A DNA stretch of 64,000 nucleotides from Pseudomonadales bacterium (GCA_028223755.1 JAOIUY010000011.1:1-64000), one strand, 5' to 3'; shown: positions 9,412 to 19,736, counted from the first letter of the stretch. Translations and numbers: made by a program. Notes: generated by a model not told the origin, from the sequence alone.

Positions 9412-9600
9412 TCACGACCAATTTTGGTTATCTTGTTAGCGGTTATTCCTACGATGTATTACAGCTGTTATTAGAGGGCGATTTGTCGCTATAATGTGCA
9501 AAAAATTTGCTCCCTATTGATTAGCCTTAAGCTAACGGTGGCAAATTAACGATAAGTTAAATAATGAGCTAATTAACAGCCAAACGGAAAGCCTACGTTA

Positions 9601-10572
9601 ATGACTGAACTCTCTGCTGAAACGCTAGCGACATCACCTGATCAGCCTAATGAGGCTACTGACAATGTCGATCAAAATAATGCGAATCTAGACAGCGATG
9701 AGCAAGCGGTTGCTCATGGTCGAGATCAAGCAGCAAGACCGAGGCTCGTTGAGCTTCGTAGCCATTTAACCGCGAAAGAATCTCCCGAGCAGCAGGCACT
9801 TCCTTTTGCGATTGTGCAGGGCGAGACGGTTACTGAAGTTCCAAGCGATTTATATATCCCACCGGCAGCACTTGAAGTATTTCTTGATGCCTTTGAAGGC
9901 CCGCTGGATTTATTACTCTATCTCATCAAAAAACAGAATCTCGATATTCTGGATATTGACGTTGCCGAGTTGACCGAGCAGTACATGCATTATGTTCGTT
10001 TGATGGATAGCATGCAGTTTGAGTTAGCCGGTGAGTATTTGGTGATGGCTGCGATGATGACGGAAATCAAATCGCGTATGTTATTACCGCGTTCACAAGA
10101 CCTTGAAGAAGACGAGGACGATCCACGTGCACAGTTAATTCGTCGCTTACAAGAGTATGAGCGTTTTAAACAAGCCGCTGAAGATATTGAAGCCATGCCT
10201 CGTGTTGAGCGTGATATTTTTATTGCCGATGTGCAGCCGCCAGAAGATGAGCGTGAACGCCCGCAGCCGGATGTTGATTTAAAAGACTTATTAATGGCGT
10301 TAGGTGATGTGTTGCATCGCGCCGATATGTTTGAAAGTCATAAAGTGCATATGGAACCACTATCCACTCGTGAACGCATGGGTAAAGTGTTAGATCAGTT
10401 ACATGGCGGTGAAGGCTTTGAATCTTTTGTGACATTCTTTGCGCCTAGTGAAGGTCGAGCAGGCGTGGTAGTTACCTTTTTAGCCATTATGGAATTAATA
10501 AAAGAATCGTTGATTGAAATTGTTCAGACAGAACCATTTGCGCCGATTCATATAAGAGCCAAATCAGCCTAG
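9601..10572 (+). CDS. scpA: segregation and condensation protein A
   Basis: ScpA is the kleisin subunit that bridges SMC heads and binds ScpB during chromosome condensation. The conserved core starts near residue 90 (LEVFLDAFEGPLDLLLYLIKKQ) and includes AELTEQYMHYVRLM, EYLVMAAMMTEIKSRMLLPR, and the C-terminal winged-helix VVVTFLAIMELIKESLIEIVQ. The first ~85 residues form a polar, acidic extension not needed for the core fold. At 323 residues it is longer than the ~250 typical of Bacillus ScpA. scpB follows 62 bp later. Confidence 0.95.
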   Translation: MTELSAETLATSPDQPNEATDNVDQNNANLDSDEQAVAHGRDQAARPRLVELRSHLTAKESPEQQALPFAIVQGETVTEVPSDLYIPPAALEVFLDAFEGPLDLLLYLIKKQNLDILDIDVAELTEQYMHYVRLMDSMQFELAGEYLVMAAMMTEIKSRMLLPRSQDLEEDEDDPRAQLIRRLQEYERFKQAAEDIEAMPRVERDIFIADVQPPEDERERPQPDVDLKDLLMALGDVLHRADMFESHKVHMEPLSTRERMGKVLDQLHGGEGFESFVTFFAPSEGRAGVVVTFLAIMELIKESLIEIVQTEPFAPIHIRAKSA

Positions 10573-10634
10573 CGGTTTAGTGCTATTAGGATTATTGGTC
10601 AATTTAATTATTTAGAGCAGAGTATTGAGTAACG

Positions 10635-11582
10635 ATGAAAATAGAAGATTTAGAGCTGGTTAAACGTATTTTTGAAGGCGCTTTAATGGCGGCCGAGCGG
10701 CCACTACAGCGTCGCGATTTAACGGCGTTGTTCGATGATCTTGAAAAGCCTGCGGATGATTTGATTGATCAAGCGCTGCTTGATTTAGATAGCGATTGTG
10801 AAGCGCGCGGTTATGAATTAAAACGCGTGTCTAGCGGTTACCGTTATCAAGTTAAGCAAGATTTATCGCGTTGGGTGAATAAATTATGGCAAGAGCGTGC
10901 GCCGCGCTATTCGCGTGCCTTGCTTGAAACTATGTCATTGGTTGCCTATCGTCAGCCGATTACTCGTGGTGAAATTGAACAGATTCGTGGTGTCGCTGTT
11001 AGCACGCAGATTATTAAAACCTTGTTAGAGCGTGAGTGGATCAAATCAGTGGGTTATCGAGATGCGCCGGGTCGTCCCGCTATTTATGCGACTACGCGTC
11101 AGTTTCTTGATTACTTTAATCTTAAAAGTCTTGATCAGCTTCCACCATTAGCTGAAATTCGCGATTTAAATACGATTAGCCGTGAACTCAACATTGATTT
11201 ACCTGTTGAAGAAATTAAGCCGGCTAATGATGAAAATATTGATGGCGAAGCTAATACTGAAGACGCGCAAGCGATTGATTCGAATCTTGAGAGTTCAAAT
11301 CCAGAAAGCGCTGAGTTAGAAGGTGCTGAGTTAGAAGGTGCTGAATTAGAAGGTACGGATTTGGAAAGCGCGGATATTGCCGAAACAATCGAGGCCTCTA
11401 ACCAAGAAGTGGCTCATCAAGAAACCGGCAATTCAGCGTCATCAGAAGTTGATGCCTTTGAAAGTTGGATTGATGATGAGTTGACGGAAGACGACGATGC
11501 CGCTGCGAGTAGTCAGTCGTCGGATCAGAATGAGCTGGAAATGCAGGCGGCTAATCAAGCTGCTGGTGAAATCAAGCTTTAA
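10635..11582 (+). CDS. scpB: segregation and condensation protein B
   Basis: ScpB dimerises through winged-helix domains and joins ScpA in the condensin-like complex. The core covers residues 1-190: LVKRIFEGALMAAERPL, ALLETMSLVAYRQPITRGEIEQIRGV, the GRPAIYATT segment and FLDYFNLKSLDQLPPL are all family signatures. The remaining ~120 residues are a very acidic low-complexity tail containing tandem AELEG pentapeptides. The tail is probably disordered and is unusually long. The next gene is rluB, as in many relatives. Confidence 0.95.
   Translation: MKIEDLELVKRIFEGALMAAERPLQRRDLTALFDDLEKPADDLIDQALLDLDSDCEARGYELKRVSSGYRYQVKQDLSRWVNKLWQERAPRYSRALLETMSLVAYRQPITRGEIEQIRGVAVSTQIIKTLLEREWIKSVGYRDAPGRPAIYATTRQFLDYFNLKSLDQLPPLAEIRDLNTISRELNIDLPVEEIKPANDENIDGEANTEDAQAIDSNLESSNPESAELEGAELEGAELEGTDLESADIAETIEASNQEVAHQETGNSASSEVDAFESWIDDELTEDDDAAASSQSSDQNELEMQAANQAAGEIKL
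11310..11369 (+). repeat. 15-bp in-frame tandem repeat inside scpB
   Basis: Three near-identical units of GCTGAGTTAGAAGGT (11310, 11325, 11340) and one degenerate fourth unit (11355) encode Ala-Glu-Leu-Glu-Gly repeats in the acidic tail of ScpB. The period is a multiple of three, so changes in copy number keep the frame. This is a possible variable-number repeat. Confidence 0.85.
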
Positions 11583-11667
11583 TCGTTACCACACAGAACA
11601 GTATTTTTTGGTCTGTTAAGATCAAAATTCTCTAGTTGTACTAATAATTGAATAGTAATTTATCCCT

Positions 11668-12480
11668 ATGAGTGAGCGTCTGCAAAAAGTGCTCGCGGCC
11701 GAAGGTCTTGGTTCGCGAAGAGAAATAGAGCGTTGGATTGAATCCGGCCGGATCGCTGTTAATGGTGATGTCGCGAAGTTAGGTCTTAAGGTTGAGCTAA
11801 GCGATGTGATAGAGCTCGATGGTAAGCGCGTAAGACTCAGCACCAAAAAGACTGAGCGTCGCGTGATTATTTATAATAAGCCCGAAGGTGAAGTGTCTAC
11901 GCGCTCAGATCCAGAAGGGCGTAAAACTGTATTTGATCGTTTGCCCGTAAGTAAAGGTGAGCGATGGATTGCTGTTGGCCGTCTAGATATGAATACCAGT
12001 GGTTTACTGTTGTTTACTAACGATGGTGAGCTCGCCAATGTATTAATGCATCCCTCTAGTCAAATCGATCGCGAGTACGCGGTGCGTGTTAAAGGCGAAG
12101 TCGATGAGGACGTTATGCGTACCTTGCGCGAAGGCGTGTTGTTAGAAGATGGTATGGCACGCTTTACCGATATTCAGCCGGGTCGAAACGCAACCGGTGC
12201 TAATAGCTGGTATTACGTTGTATTGATGGAAGGAAAAAACCGCGAGGTTCGTCGCTTGTGGGAATCGCAAGATTTACAAGTAAGCCGATTAAAACGCGTG
12301 CGCTTTGGTAATGTATTTATTCCCTCATCGTTAAAAGCGGGTAAATACACTGAGTTAAGCAAAGAGCAGGTTGATGGCTTGGCACAATTAGCGGGTATAC
12401 AAGATGCCTCAGCGCCTATTGATAACGAAACAGTAAGTGATCAGACGCGCTCTACAAAAAACAAAAAATCGCGAAAATAA
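11668..12480 (+). CDS. rluB: 23S rRNA pseudouridine(2605) synthase RluB
   Basis: A 270-residue pseudouridine synthase of the RsuA/RluB/E/F family that modifies U2605 of 23S rRNA. It has an N-terminal S4 RNA-binding domain ([23 protein letters not shown]), the catalytic [17 protein letters not shown] motif with the nucleophilic Asp (near residue 109), and [13 protein letters not shown] short basic C-terminal tail (KNKKSRK) is common in RluB. It closes the rightward block rnm-yciO-scpA-scpB-rluB. Confidence 0.95.
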   Translation: MSERLQKVLAAEGLGSRREIERWIESGRIAVNGDVAKLGLKVELSDVIELDGKRVRLSTKKTERRVIIYNKPEGEVSTRSDPEGRKTVFDRLPVSKGERWIAVGRLDMNTSGLLLFTNDGELANVLMHPSSQIDREYAVRVKGEVDEDVMRTLREGVLLEDGMARFTDIQPGRNATGANSWYYVVLMEGKNREVRRLWESQDLQVSRLKRVRFGNVFIPSSLKAGKYTELSKEQVDGLAQLAGIQDASAPIDNETVSDQTRSTKNKKSRK

Positions 12481-12508
12481 GTCACGTCAGCTTTAATATC
12501 TCACCTAA

Positions 12509-13525
12509 TTAAGCAGCCATTTTCACCCGATTCCGGCCAGCCTCTTTGGCTTGATACAGTGCTTTGTCGGCACGCTCAATTAACTGTTCTGGATACTCAC
12601 CGTCGTTGCGCTGGACAACGCCGAATGAGGCAGTAATATTATCGATAACTTGGCCATCGCTTTTTTTACGCAGTAATAATTTACCGAGCAGTTGGCGTGT
12701 ATGTTCGGCAATGTTGGCGCCGATGTCGGCATTGCCTTGAATTAAAAAAGCAAACTCTTCACCACCGTAGCGGGCGGCGAGTGCATTGTCGGGGCAGGCC
12801 TTTTGCATGACTTTGGCAACACCCTGCAATACTTTATCACCCATAAGATGACCATAAGTATCGTTGAGTTTTTTAAAGTGATCTAAGTCGACTAAAACTA
12901 AGGTGGTGTCATTATCGGTTGTTTGAAACAACTCGACTAAACGTCGATCAAAGGCGCGTCGGTTACCCACTTTGGTCAGTGCATCCAAATAGGCATCTTC
13001 TTCACGCTGGTCTAATTGCTGTTTTAATGCAGCAATTTCTTCTTCGGCGCTTTGTAGTTGTGATTGAAAATCATTAGCTAAATGACTAGCGTCTTTAGTT
13101 GTCTTGATTAAATTTTTAACCGTCTCTTGAACATGTATTGGGTCTGGATCAGCTAGAATTTCAGTGAGGCTGGTTTCTAGATATTGGTTATATGTGTTGG
13201 TCTGATTTTTTGTATTATTAACATTACCCACTAATTCTTGCACAACATTACTTAAAGAATCTTGCAGATTTTTTTGTAATGCAATTTCTTCTTTAATCAC
13301 ATGTTTTTTAAATAAATCGCGGCTGACCACTTCTGGGCAAGTGCCTTTTTCTTTAAGCGTAGTATCCAGCTTTTTATTTAATAATAAGTCACGGTTTGAA
13401 ACATAGGCATACCAAAGCGCAAAGTTGCAGGGGTTAGGTGCAATTTTATTTTTAATCATCATCGGTAGCGCTTGTTTTACATAGCGAGATGCAAGTGCTG
13501 TATCTTCTGGAAACTCAAGTGCCAC
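12509..13525 (-). CDS. diguanylate cyclase (GGDEF domain)
   Basis: A cytoplasmic diguanylate cyclase predicted to make cyclic di-GMP. The N-terminal ~165 residues have a conserved-looking NPCNFALWYAYVSN segment followed by helical and coiled-coil sequence. The GGDEF domain begins with DALTKVGNRRAFDRR, carries an active-site RYGGEEF, and ends ADKALYQAKEAGRNRV. The inhibitory I-site RxxD is not visible: the matching place reads ACPD, so product inhibition may be absent. I chose GTG at 13525 because AGGAG lies eight bases upstream. The longer open frame up to 13606 has no ribosome site. Confidence 0.93.
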   Translation of the reverse strand: MALEFPEDTALASRYVKQALPMMIKNKIAPNPCNFALWYAYVSNRDLLLNKKLDTTLKEKGTCPEVVSRDLFKKHVIKEEIALQKNLQDSLSNVVQELVGNVNNTKNQTNTYNQYLETSLTEILADPDPIHVQETVKNLIKTTKDASHLANDFQSQLQSAEEEIAALKQQLDQREEDAYLDALTKVGNRRAFDRRLVELFQTTDNDTTLVLVDLDHFKKLNDTYGHLMGDKVLQGVAKVMQKACPDNALAARYGGEEFAFLIQGNADIGANIAEHTRQLLGKLLLRKKSDGQVIDNITASFGVVQRNDGEYPEQLIERADKALYQAKEAGRNRVKMAA

Positions 13526-13804
13526 TGATGTTACTCCTAATAAAAAAATAGTCACTGATTCTATAAGAATAGAAATAGTGAAGCAGTCATGCCTAATTAA
13601 TTTCAATATTGCTGTTTAGGGGGTTCAAGTTAAAAGCATTCAAAAACGTAAGTAGATGAATGATATTGGGGGATGTACCGGTAGCTTCCTTAATTTTTAT
13701 CGCGCTGCATCCATAGCTATAAATATAAAGTACGGATGAATGTTCCGTTCCCCTGATTAACTTTATAGAGTTTAGGTGTGTTTTGGAGCGACTTTGTAAA
13801 ATTT

Positions 13805-14062
13805 TTATTTAAATATTTTGGCGATGATGTAGAAGAGCTGCATAGTCATTGCCCAAATAAAGGCGAGTGCAGTAATAAGGAGAAAGGCGAGCGTGGTAAG
13901 TTCCTGTTTAAGTGATGGTGCCATGTTATTTTCACACCAATAAACCATGACGTAGGCCACAAAAAAAACAACGACACTTATCGAAAAATGTTTTAAGCGA
14001 CGAATGTCACTATCGATGATAGCGGAAAAATATATCTGTATCGATTTCCAGATGTTTTTCAT
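13805..14062 (-). CDS. small two-pass membrane protein, unknown function
   Basis: An 85-residue protein with two clear hydrophobic helices, about residues 25-45 and 58-80, joined by a short polar loop (CENNMAPSLKQE). The ATG at 14062 gives MKNIWKSIQIYF; an in-frame TTG eight codons earlier is also open. It starts about 34 bp beyond the dapE stop and could be in the same leftward transcript. I do not recognise the family and assign no function. Confidence 0.5.
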   Translation of the reverse strand: MKNIWKSIQIYFSAIIDSDIRRLKHFSISVVVFFVAYVMVYWCENNMAPSLKQELTTLAFLLITALAFIWAMTMQLFYIIAKIFK

Positions 14063-14096
14063 TAAGTGCCGGTTAACTTCATTCAATCAATATCAC

Positions 14097-15233
14097 TTAG
14101 CGAAGTAGGCGATCCATAATGGACTGGTAAATTGCACTGAGTTGGTCTAGCTCGTCAGCTTTAACGCGCTCATTAACCCGATGGATGGTTTCGTTAATTG
14201 GGCCTAGCTCAACTAACTGTGAACCTGTTGGCGCAATAAAGCGTCCGTCTGATGTGCCGCCGGCTGTGCTCAGCTGTGATGTAATACCGGTTACTTCGCT
14301 AATGGCTGCGATACTGGCATCAATTAATTCACCGCGTTCAGTAATAAAAGGATGGCCACTTAAATGCCATTTAATTTCATAATCCAATTGATGTTGGTCA
14401 AGAATACTCAACAGGCGTTGTTGAATGGCTTCGACTGTCAATTCAGTAGAAAAACGGAAATTAGCCGTAATGTTTAATGTGCCAGGAATCACATTGGTTG
14501 CACCCGTTCCGGCTTGCAGGTTGGATATTTGAAACGTAGTAGCAGGAAAGAACTCGTTACCATTATCCCAAGCCGTATTACTAAGCTCGACGAGTGCGGG
14601 CCCAAAGCGATCAATGGGGTTATCGGCCAGCTGTGGGTATGCAACATGACCCTGTGTACCATTAATGGTTAGCGTTAGCCCAAGCGAGCCGCGGCGACCG
14701 TTTTTAATAACATCACCTGTTTGTTCCGAGCTCGAAGGTTCACCTACAACGCACCAGCGAATTTTTTCATTAATCGACGCTAGATATTCCATCACTTTAA
14801 CGGTGCCGTTAGTCGCAATCCCTTCTTCATCACTGGTAATTAAAAAAGCGAGGCGGTGAGGGTGTTGAGGTTGCTCTTTAATGAAGTTTTCTGCTGCTGT
14901 AACCATGGCCGCAAGGCTACCTTTCATATCGGCGGCGCCGCGTCCACAGAGCATATCGTTATCGATGGTTGGGGTGTAAGGCGGATACTGCCAGCGGCTT
15001 TCATCACCGGCGGGAACAACATCCGTATGGCCAGCAAAAGCGAGAATATCACCACTGCTACCATGCACGGCCCAGAAATTATCGACGTCATCAAAACGCA
15101 GGTTTTTGACTTCAAAGCCAATGGCTTCGAGTCTATCGATCATAATTTTCTGGCATCCTGCATCATCGGGTGTGACTGACTTACAGGCCATGAGTTGCAT
15201 GGCGAGATCGATGGTGGGTGTGTTTGCTAACAT
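14097..15233 (-). CDS. dapE: succinyl-diaminopimelate desuccinylase
   Basis: DapE hydrolyses N-succinyl-LL-2,6-diaminopimelate to LL-diaminopimelate and succinate, supplying lysine and the peptidoglycan cross-link residue. The 378-residue M20-family metallohydrolase shows the zinc ligands in [12 protein letters not shown] (His near 67), [25 protein letters not shown] (catalytic Glu pair) and the C-terminal [14 protein letters not shown]. The dimerisation region [19 protein letters not shown] is also typical. The ATG has only a weak ribosome site. Confidence 0.96.
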   Translation of the reverse strand: MLANTPTIDLAMQLMACKSVTPDDAGCQKIMIDRLEAIGFEVKNLRFDDVDNFWAVHGSSGDILAFAGHTDVVPAGDESRWQYPPYTPTIDNDMLCGRGAADMKGSLAAMVTAAENFIKEQPQHPHRLAFLITSDEEGIATNGTVKVMEYLASINEKIRWCVVGEPSSSEQTGDVIKNGRRGSLGLTLTINGTQGHVAYPQLADNPIDRFGPALVELSNTAWDNGNEFFPATTFQISNLQAGTGATNVIPGTLNITANFRFSTELTVEAIQQRLLSILDQHQLDYEIKWHLSGHPFITERGELIDASIAAISEVTGITSQLSTAGGTSDGRFIAPTGSQLVELGPINETIHRVNERVKADELDQLSAIYQSIMDRLLR

Positions 15234-15358
15234 GTTGGGTTCTGCTCTGTTATGTTTTATTCAGGTGATAGCTTAAAAGCGTAATACAGATGTATTGTAA
15301 CTGGATGTGAACGCTAAATAAAATTGTTGATAATGCTCAATAAATAAAGGATCTGGTC

Positions 15359-16273
15359 TTAATTGGATGCTTTTAACAGTGATCGCTCTAAAGCTGCCGA
15401 TAGGTCATGATCATTAAAATTATAGCCATGCTCTATGAGTACAGAGGGTTTGACGCGAGCACCAGACAATAATAAGTGATCGGCCATCTCGCCAAAAACG
15501 AATCGTGCAACAGGCGCTGTAATGGTGAAAAAAGTCGGGCGTTTTAACACCGCACCTAAGGTTTTGGTGAAAGTTCTATTGGTGACGGCTTCGGGTGCGA
15601 CCACATTCACAGCACCCTGAATATTTTCTCGCGAAATAATAAATTGAATGATCTTAACGGCTTCGTACAGGCCAATGCAGCTCATATATTGCTGACCGTT
15701 ACCAAGAGCGCCGCCTAGGCCGAGTTTAAATGGCAATAACATTCGTTGTAAGGCGCCACCGTTGGGGCTTAATACGATACCGGTGCGCAGGTGTACTGTA
15801 CGGATGCCCGATTCGGAGGCAGCAGCTGTGGCTTGTTCCCAAGCAATGGATAATTGAGCAAGAAAGTCATTGCCGGCTTCGCTGCGTTCATCGACGATGG
15901 TGTCGCCAGTGTCACCATAAAAGCCAATCGCTGAGCCTGAAATAAATAACGCGGGTTTATGCTCAAGTGTCGCTAATGCTTCTGCTAACAGTCGGGTTGA
16001 GTCGATGCGGCTTTGCCAAAATTTCGCTTTACTGTTTGCTGTCCAGCGACGGTCTGCGATATTTTCACCAGCTAAATTAATGACGACATCAATTTTAATC
16101 GAGGCATCAAAGCGAATCATTTTATGCTTGGGTTGCCAAAAAAACGGTTGTGGATTAATGCTGTCTTGCTCGCTATCTCTAGCCATTGCATAAACGCTAT
16201 GCCCATTAGCCGTAAAGGCTTTGGTGAGTGCGGTGCCAATAAGACCTGATGCGCCGGTAATTAAAATATTCAT
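15359..16273 (-). CDS. TIGR01777-type NAD(P)-dependent epimerase, YfcH-like
   Basis: A 304-residue extended short-chain dehydrogenase with an N-terminal Rossmann glycine motif (GASGLIGTAL), VVINLAGENIADRRW, FISGSAIGFYGDTGD and a DUF1731-like C-terminal domain (RPTFFTITAPVARFVFGEMA...). This is the YfcH/TIGR01777 group, whose substrate is unknown. It lies between yaiI (27 bp upstream) and dapE (about 125 bp downstream) in a leftward run. Confidence 0.9.
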   Translation of the reverse strand: MNILITGASGLIGTALTKAFTANGHSVYAMARDSEQDSINPQPFFWQPKHKMIRFDASIKIDVVINLAGENIADRRWTANSKAKFWQSRIDSTRLLAEALATLEHKPALFISGSAIGFYGDTGDTIVDERSEAGNDFLAQLSIAWEQATAAASESGIRTVHLRTGIVLSPNGGALQRMLLPFKLGLGGALGNGQQYMSCIGLYEAVKIIQFIISRENIQGAVNVVAPEAVTNRTFTKTLGAVLKRPTFFTITAPVARFVFGEMADHLLLSGARVKPSVLIEHGYNFNDHDLSAALERSLLKASN

Positions 16274-16299
16274 AGAGGTAATATCTTTATTGTTAGCTT

Positions 16300-16758
16300 T
16301 TAAGTGAGATTACTTTGGTGCTGCGTTAATAATTTATCTAAATTGTTTGCAAAAGTCTGTCTTTCACTTTGGCCTAGAGGCGGTGGTCCGCCGGTATTCA
16401 CTCCACTAGAGCGCAGTGTGTCCATAAAGTCGCGCATATTGAGCCGCGCCCTAATATTATCGTTAGTATACAGCTCGCCGCGAGGATTTAATGCTTTTCC
16501 GCCTTTTTCTATCACTTCTGCGGCCAGCGGAATATCGGCTGTAATCACTAAGTCTCCTTCGTCGAGTCGCTTAACGATTTCGTTATCGGCAACATCAAAG
16601 CCGGCAGGCACTTGTAGCATATGAATATACGGTGAAGGTGGAGTGCTCAACGATTGATTAGCGACTAGGGTCGTTGTGATTTCACGTTTCTCGGCGGCGC
16701 GAAATAAAATATCTTTAATCACTCCTGGGCAGGCGTCTGCATCGACCCATATCTTCAT
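16300..16758 (-). CDS. yaiI: UPF0178/DUF188 family protein (YaiI-like)
   Basis: A 152-residue member of the DUF188 family, which has a PIN-like fold and unknown activity. The opening [24 protein letters not shown] with three conserved acidic positions, [15 protein letters not shown], and [21 protein letters not shown] are diagnostic. I chose ATG at 16758, which matches the family length. The open frame reaches 16800, but the extra residues overlap degS. It starts four bases after the degS stop, so translation is probably coupled. Confidence 0.93.
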   Translation of the reverse strand: MKIWVDADACPGVIKDILFRAAEKREITTTLVANQSLSTPPSPYIHMLQVPAGFDVADNEIVKRLDEGDLVITADIPLAAEVIEKGGKALNPRGELYTNDNIRARLNMRDFMDTLRSSGVNTGGPPPLGQSERQTFANNLDKLLTQHQSNLT

Positions 16759-16762
16759 AGTG

Positions 16763-17896
16763 TTAACCGCTGTTTTTATTGGGTCGTAAACCAATTTCAA
16801 CTAAAAAACTTTGTGAGGCGCCTTTGCGAACAGCGCGAATGTTAATCTTTGTGCCAGGCTTAGTTTGTGCAATTTTATGCATGCCGATATTACCATTGCC
16901 AACGCTGGTTTCGTCAATGTGGGTGATAATGTCGCCAATTTGCAAGCCAGCTTTTGCTGCAGGACCATTAACTTCGATATTTGTAAGTACCAGGCCGCGC
17001 AGGCCGTTAAGGTTAAATGCTTCTGCAACGCTGGGGGTGATTTCTTCTGCGCTTATACCTAGCCAGCCTCTAACGACTTTTCCATGCTCGACAATGTTTT
17101 GAAATATATATGAAGCAATATCAACAGGTATGGCGAAGCCAATACCGTTTGAGCCGCCGGTTTTTGAATAGAGTCCGCTGTTAATACCAATTAACTGACC
17201 ATAGGCATTAACTAAAGCACCGCCTGAATTACCTTTATTGATTGCAGCATCGGTTTGAATATATTTTTCATAAGTGTTGATCTGTAAACCGTGGCGGCCA
17301 GTTGCTGACACAATACCTTGGGTAACGGTTTGGCCAATACCATAAGGGTTGCCAATGGCTAGCACGACATCGCCAATGCGAATGGCATTAGGGTCGGCGA
17401 AAATAGCAGGTGTTAAATCTGCAAGGTCAATTTTGAGTACAGCAAGGTCGGTAGGGGCATCCGAGCCAATAACGGTTGCGAGTCGTTCACGACCATCGGC
17501 GAGTAGTACGCGAATACGATCAGCCTCATTAATAACATGATTGTTTGTGAGTACATAACCATCGGCGCTAATAATAACGCCAGAGCCTAAACTTTGTTCG
17601 ACTTTGTCGCGTTGGCGTATACCCTGATTATTAAGAAAGCGTTTAAAAACTGGATCTTTTAAAAGGGGATGACTCTTTGCGGGAACCGTCCGGCTGGTAT
17701 AAATATTGACAACAGAAGGGAGGGCGGTCTGAACTGCGTCGGCATAGCTAGTCACTAACGGTACAGTGGCTTGAGAAAAAGGAGCTCTATTGAGCTGTAA
17801 TAAAAGAGCGGCTAGCAGTAAGCCGGTTAATATCGGCCAAGTATAATTATGATTAATACGCTGCCAGCGTGTCTGAGATGATTTTTCAGTACTCAA
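16763..17896 (-). CDS. degS: membrane-anchored periplasmic serine protease DegS/AlgW
   Basis: A 377-residue trypsin-like protease with one N-terminal membrane anchor (about residues 19-35) and a single PDZ domain (about 280-370). This is the DegS/AlgW architecture, which senses misfolded outer-membrane proteins and starts cleavage of the anti-sigma-E factor. The catalytic triad is H120 (TNNHVI), D150 (TDLAVLK) and S224 (KGNSGGALV). The start is TTG at 17896, with GAGGG nine bases upstream and no ATG or GTG in the correct region. The leader contains 16-bp and 6-bp tandem repeats (17923-17973). The divergent neighbour is ybgI, a common arrangement. Confidence 0.93.
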   Translation of the reverse strand: MSTEKSSQTRWQRINHNYTWPILTGLLLAALLLQLNRAPFSQATVPLVTSYADAVQTALPSVVNIYTSRTVPAKSHPLLKDPVFKRFLNNQGIRQRDKVEQSLGSGVIISADGYVLTNNHVINEADRIRVLLADGRERLATVIGSDAPTDLAVLKIDLADLTPAIFADPNAIRIGDVVLAIGNPYGIGQTVTQGIVSATGRHGLQINTYEKYIQTDAAINKGNSGGALVNAYGQLIGINSGLYSKTGGSNGIGFAIPVDIASYIFQNIVEHGKVVRGWLGISAEEITPSVAEAFNLNGLRGLVLTNIEVNGPAAKAGLQIGDIITHIDETSVGNGNIGMHKIAQTKPGTKINIRAVRKGASQSFLVEIGLRPNKNSG

Positions 17897-17922
17897 AACT
17901 AAATACCCTCATGCTCTTTTAG

Positions 17923-17973
17923 ACTGTTACTCTTATATACTGTTACTATAAATGTAAATGTAAACGTAAATGT
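17923..17973. repeat. short tandem repeats in the degS/ybgI divergent gap
   Basis: Two 16-bp units beginning ACTGTTACT (17923 and 17939) are followed by three 6-bp TGTAAA/CGTAAA units (about 17954-17971). They lie just upstream of degS and could affect promoter spacing. No dyad symmetry is evident. Confidence 0.6.
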
Positions 17974-18103
17974 TCGAATCGAAAATAATCTAGTCGCCAC
18001 TATTGTCCATCATAAAAGTGATTATACAGGTTAATATTTCAATAATTCAAAGTACTTTATGGCTGGTATCACTGGCTCTGCAGAAGTTTATCGAGGTTTT
18101 CAC

Positions 18104-18859
18104 ATGATTTTATTGCCGCAATTGGTTGATGATATCAATACATTACTGGCTATTGATAAAATTAAGGATTATTGCCCTAACGGCTTGCAGGTCGAAGGAG
18201 CAGAAAAAGTTTCATCGATCGTTACCGGTGTGACTGCGAGTCAGGCATTAATTGAGCATGCGGTTGCGGTTAAAGCGGATGCTATTTTGGTTCACCATGG
18301 TTATTTTTGGAAAAATGAATCACCACAAATTGTCGGTATCAAAAAACAGCGTATTAAACGCTTGTTAGAGAATAATATCAGTTTGTTGGCGTATCACTTG
18401 CCGCTCGATCTTCATGCCGAGCTGGGAAACAATGTTCAATTAGCAAAGGTGTTAGGTTGGCAGCCTGACGCATTATCTGCTCCTGATGAAATGCCTCCTT
18501 TAATTCGTACCGCACTACTCGCTAGTGCTTGTGATGGAGCTACACTCGCTAATCATCTCGCCCAGTGTTTGCAGCGTGAGCCATTACATATTCCTGCCGA
18601 TAGAGAGATTAAACGTGTTGCTTGGTGTACGGGTGCTGCTCAGTCATCATTGTTAGAGGCTGTTGAGTTGGGTGTTGATGCTTATATTACGGGTGAGGTA
18701 TCTGAAACAACAGTGCATGAGGCGCGTGAGTCAGGGATTCATTTTTTTGCTGCAGGTCATCATGCCACGGAGCGCTATGGCGTTAAGGCATTAGGTGAGG
18801 CGCTGTCAGAAAAATGGGGTTTACAGTGCCATTTTATTGATTGTGATAATCCAGTTTAG
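18104..18859 (+). CDS. ybgI: Nif3-like dinuclear metal-centre protein YbgI
   Basis: A 251-residue member of the Nif3/YbgI family, toroidal hexamers with a two-metal site. Metal-binding and family motifs include DYCPNGLQVEG, ILVHHGYFWK, LLAYHLPLDLHAELGNN, DAYITGEVSE and FFAAGHHATERYG near the C-terminus. The biochemical function is unresolved, with proposals such as GTP cyclohydrolase-like activity. I chose ATG at 18104 because GAGG lies seven bases upstream and the N-terminus matches the family. An upstream in-frame ATG at 18059 would add 15 unusual residues. Confidence 0.92.
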   Translation: MILLPQLVDDINTLLAIDKIKDYCPNGLQVEGAEKVSSIVTGVTASQALIEHAVAVKADAILVHHGYFWKNESPQIVGIKKQRIKRLLENNISLLAYHLPLDLHAELGNNVQLAKVLGWQPDALSAPDEMPPLIRTALLASACDGATLANHLAQCLQREPLHIPADREIKRVAWCTGAAQSSLLEAVELGVDAYITGEVSETTVHEARESGIHFFAAGHHATERYGVKALGEALSEKWGLQCHFIDCDNPV

Positions 18860-18944
18860 TCATTTCTTAGTATTCAATAATAGTTTTCAATGTCTAGCTT
18901 AAATTCTTGGCCAAAATATCTAGCAATATACTAATAAGGATTTC

Positions 18945-19736
18945 ATGAATTACTCTCATTTCGAAACGCTGACTAAAACCAGTGGCTCATGTGTTATTGA
19001 CCCGACTTGGACGCAGGGGCGTAGTGCTTTTGGTGGTTTAACTGCAGCATTGGTTTTGGCTTATATTGAGTCACAAGTGGATTTAGCCGGCCGCGACTTA
19101 TTAACGATTAATATTAATTTTTGTGGGCCAGCAATTGCTGGTGAGACCTGTGAGTTTCGCCATAAGATTCTCTCTCAGGGCAAGTCGGTTATGCAGGTAG
19201 AGGGTCAATTGATTCAGGACGGCGAGGTGAAGACGCAAATCGTCACCTGTTTTGGTATGCAGCGCTTCTCTAATATTCAATTAACACCTGCGCTTAAGGT
19301 CTTTCCAGAAAAGTCTATTCAAGTACCTTTTATGAGTGGGTTGATGCCTGAATTTGTCCAGCATCTGGATGTGAAATACACCAGTAAGCATATGCCTTTT
19401 AGTGGCAGTAAAGCAGCGCAAGTCAGTGGTTGGGTGCGCCTTTCTGAATCGCCAGACGTATTCTGTGATGGCGCTTTAGTGACATTAATTGATGCTTGGC
19501 CGCCGGCGATTTTACCGATGCTTGAGCAAGTCGCGCCCAGCAGTTCTATTACATGGAATATTGAATTCTTGCATCCCAGAAAGCAACTGGGTGCGGATGA
19601 TTATATTTATTATGAGTGTGAGGCGGTTCAAGCGGTAGCGGGTTATGCCCATTCCGAAGCTAAGATTTATGATCAAGAAGGTCGGCTTATCGCCTTGAGT
19701 CGCCAGCTTGTGGGTGTTTACGAAAAGAAAAAGTAA
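18945..19736 (+). CDS. acyl-CoA thioesterase-like double hotdog protein
   Basis: A 263-residue protein with two tandem hotdog folds, of the TesB-like/thioesterase superfamily that hydrolyses acyl-CoAs. The N-terminal half has the FGGLTAALVLAYIES helix after a PTWTQGRSAFGG loop. The C-terminal half has DGALVTLIDAWPPAILPM and SITWNIEFLHPR. The acyl substrate cannot be inferred. AAGGA lies five bases before the ATG. It is convergent with zapG. Confidence 0.85.
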   Translation: MNYSHFETLTKTSGSCVIDPTWTQGRSAFGGLTAALVLAYIESQVDLAGRDLLTININFCGPAIAGETCEFRHKILSQGKSVMQVEGQLIQDGEVKTQIVTCFGMQRFSNIQLTPALKVFPEKSIQVPFMSGLMPEFVQHLDVKYTSKHMPFSGSKAAQVSGWVRLSESPDVFCDGALVTLIDAWPPAILPMLEQVAPSSSITWNIEFLHPRKQLGADDYIYYECEAVQAVAGYAHSEAKIYDQEGRLIALSRQLVGVYEKKK

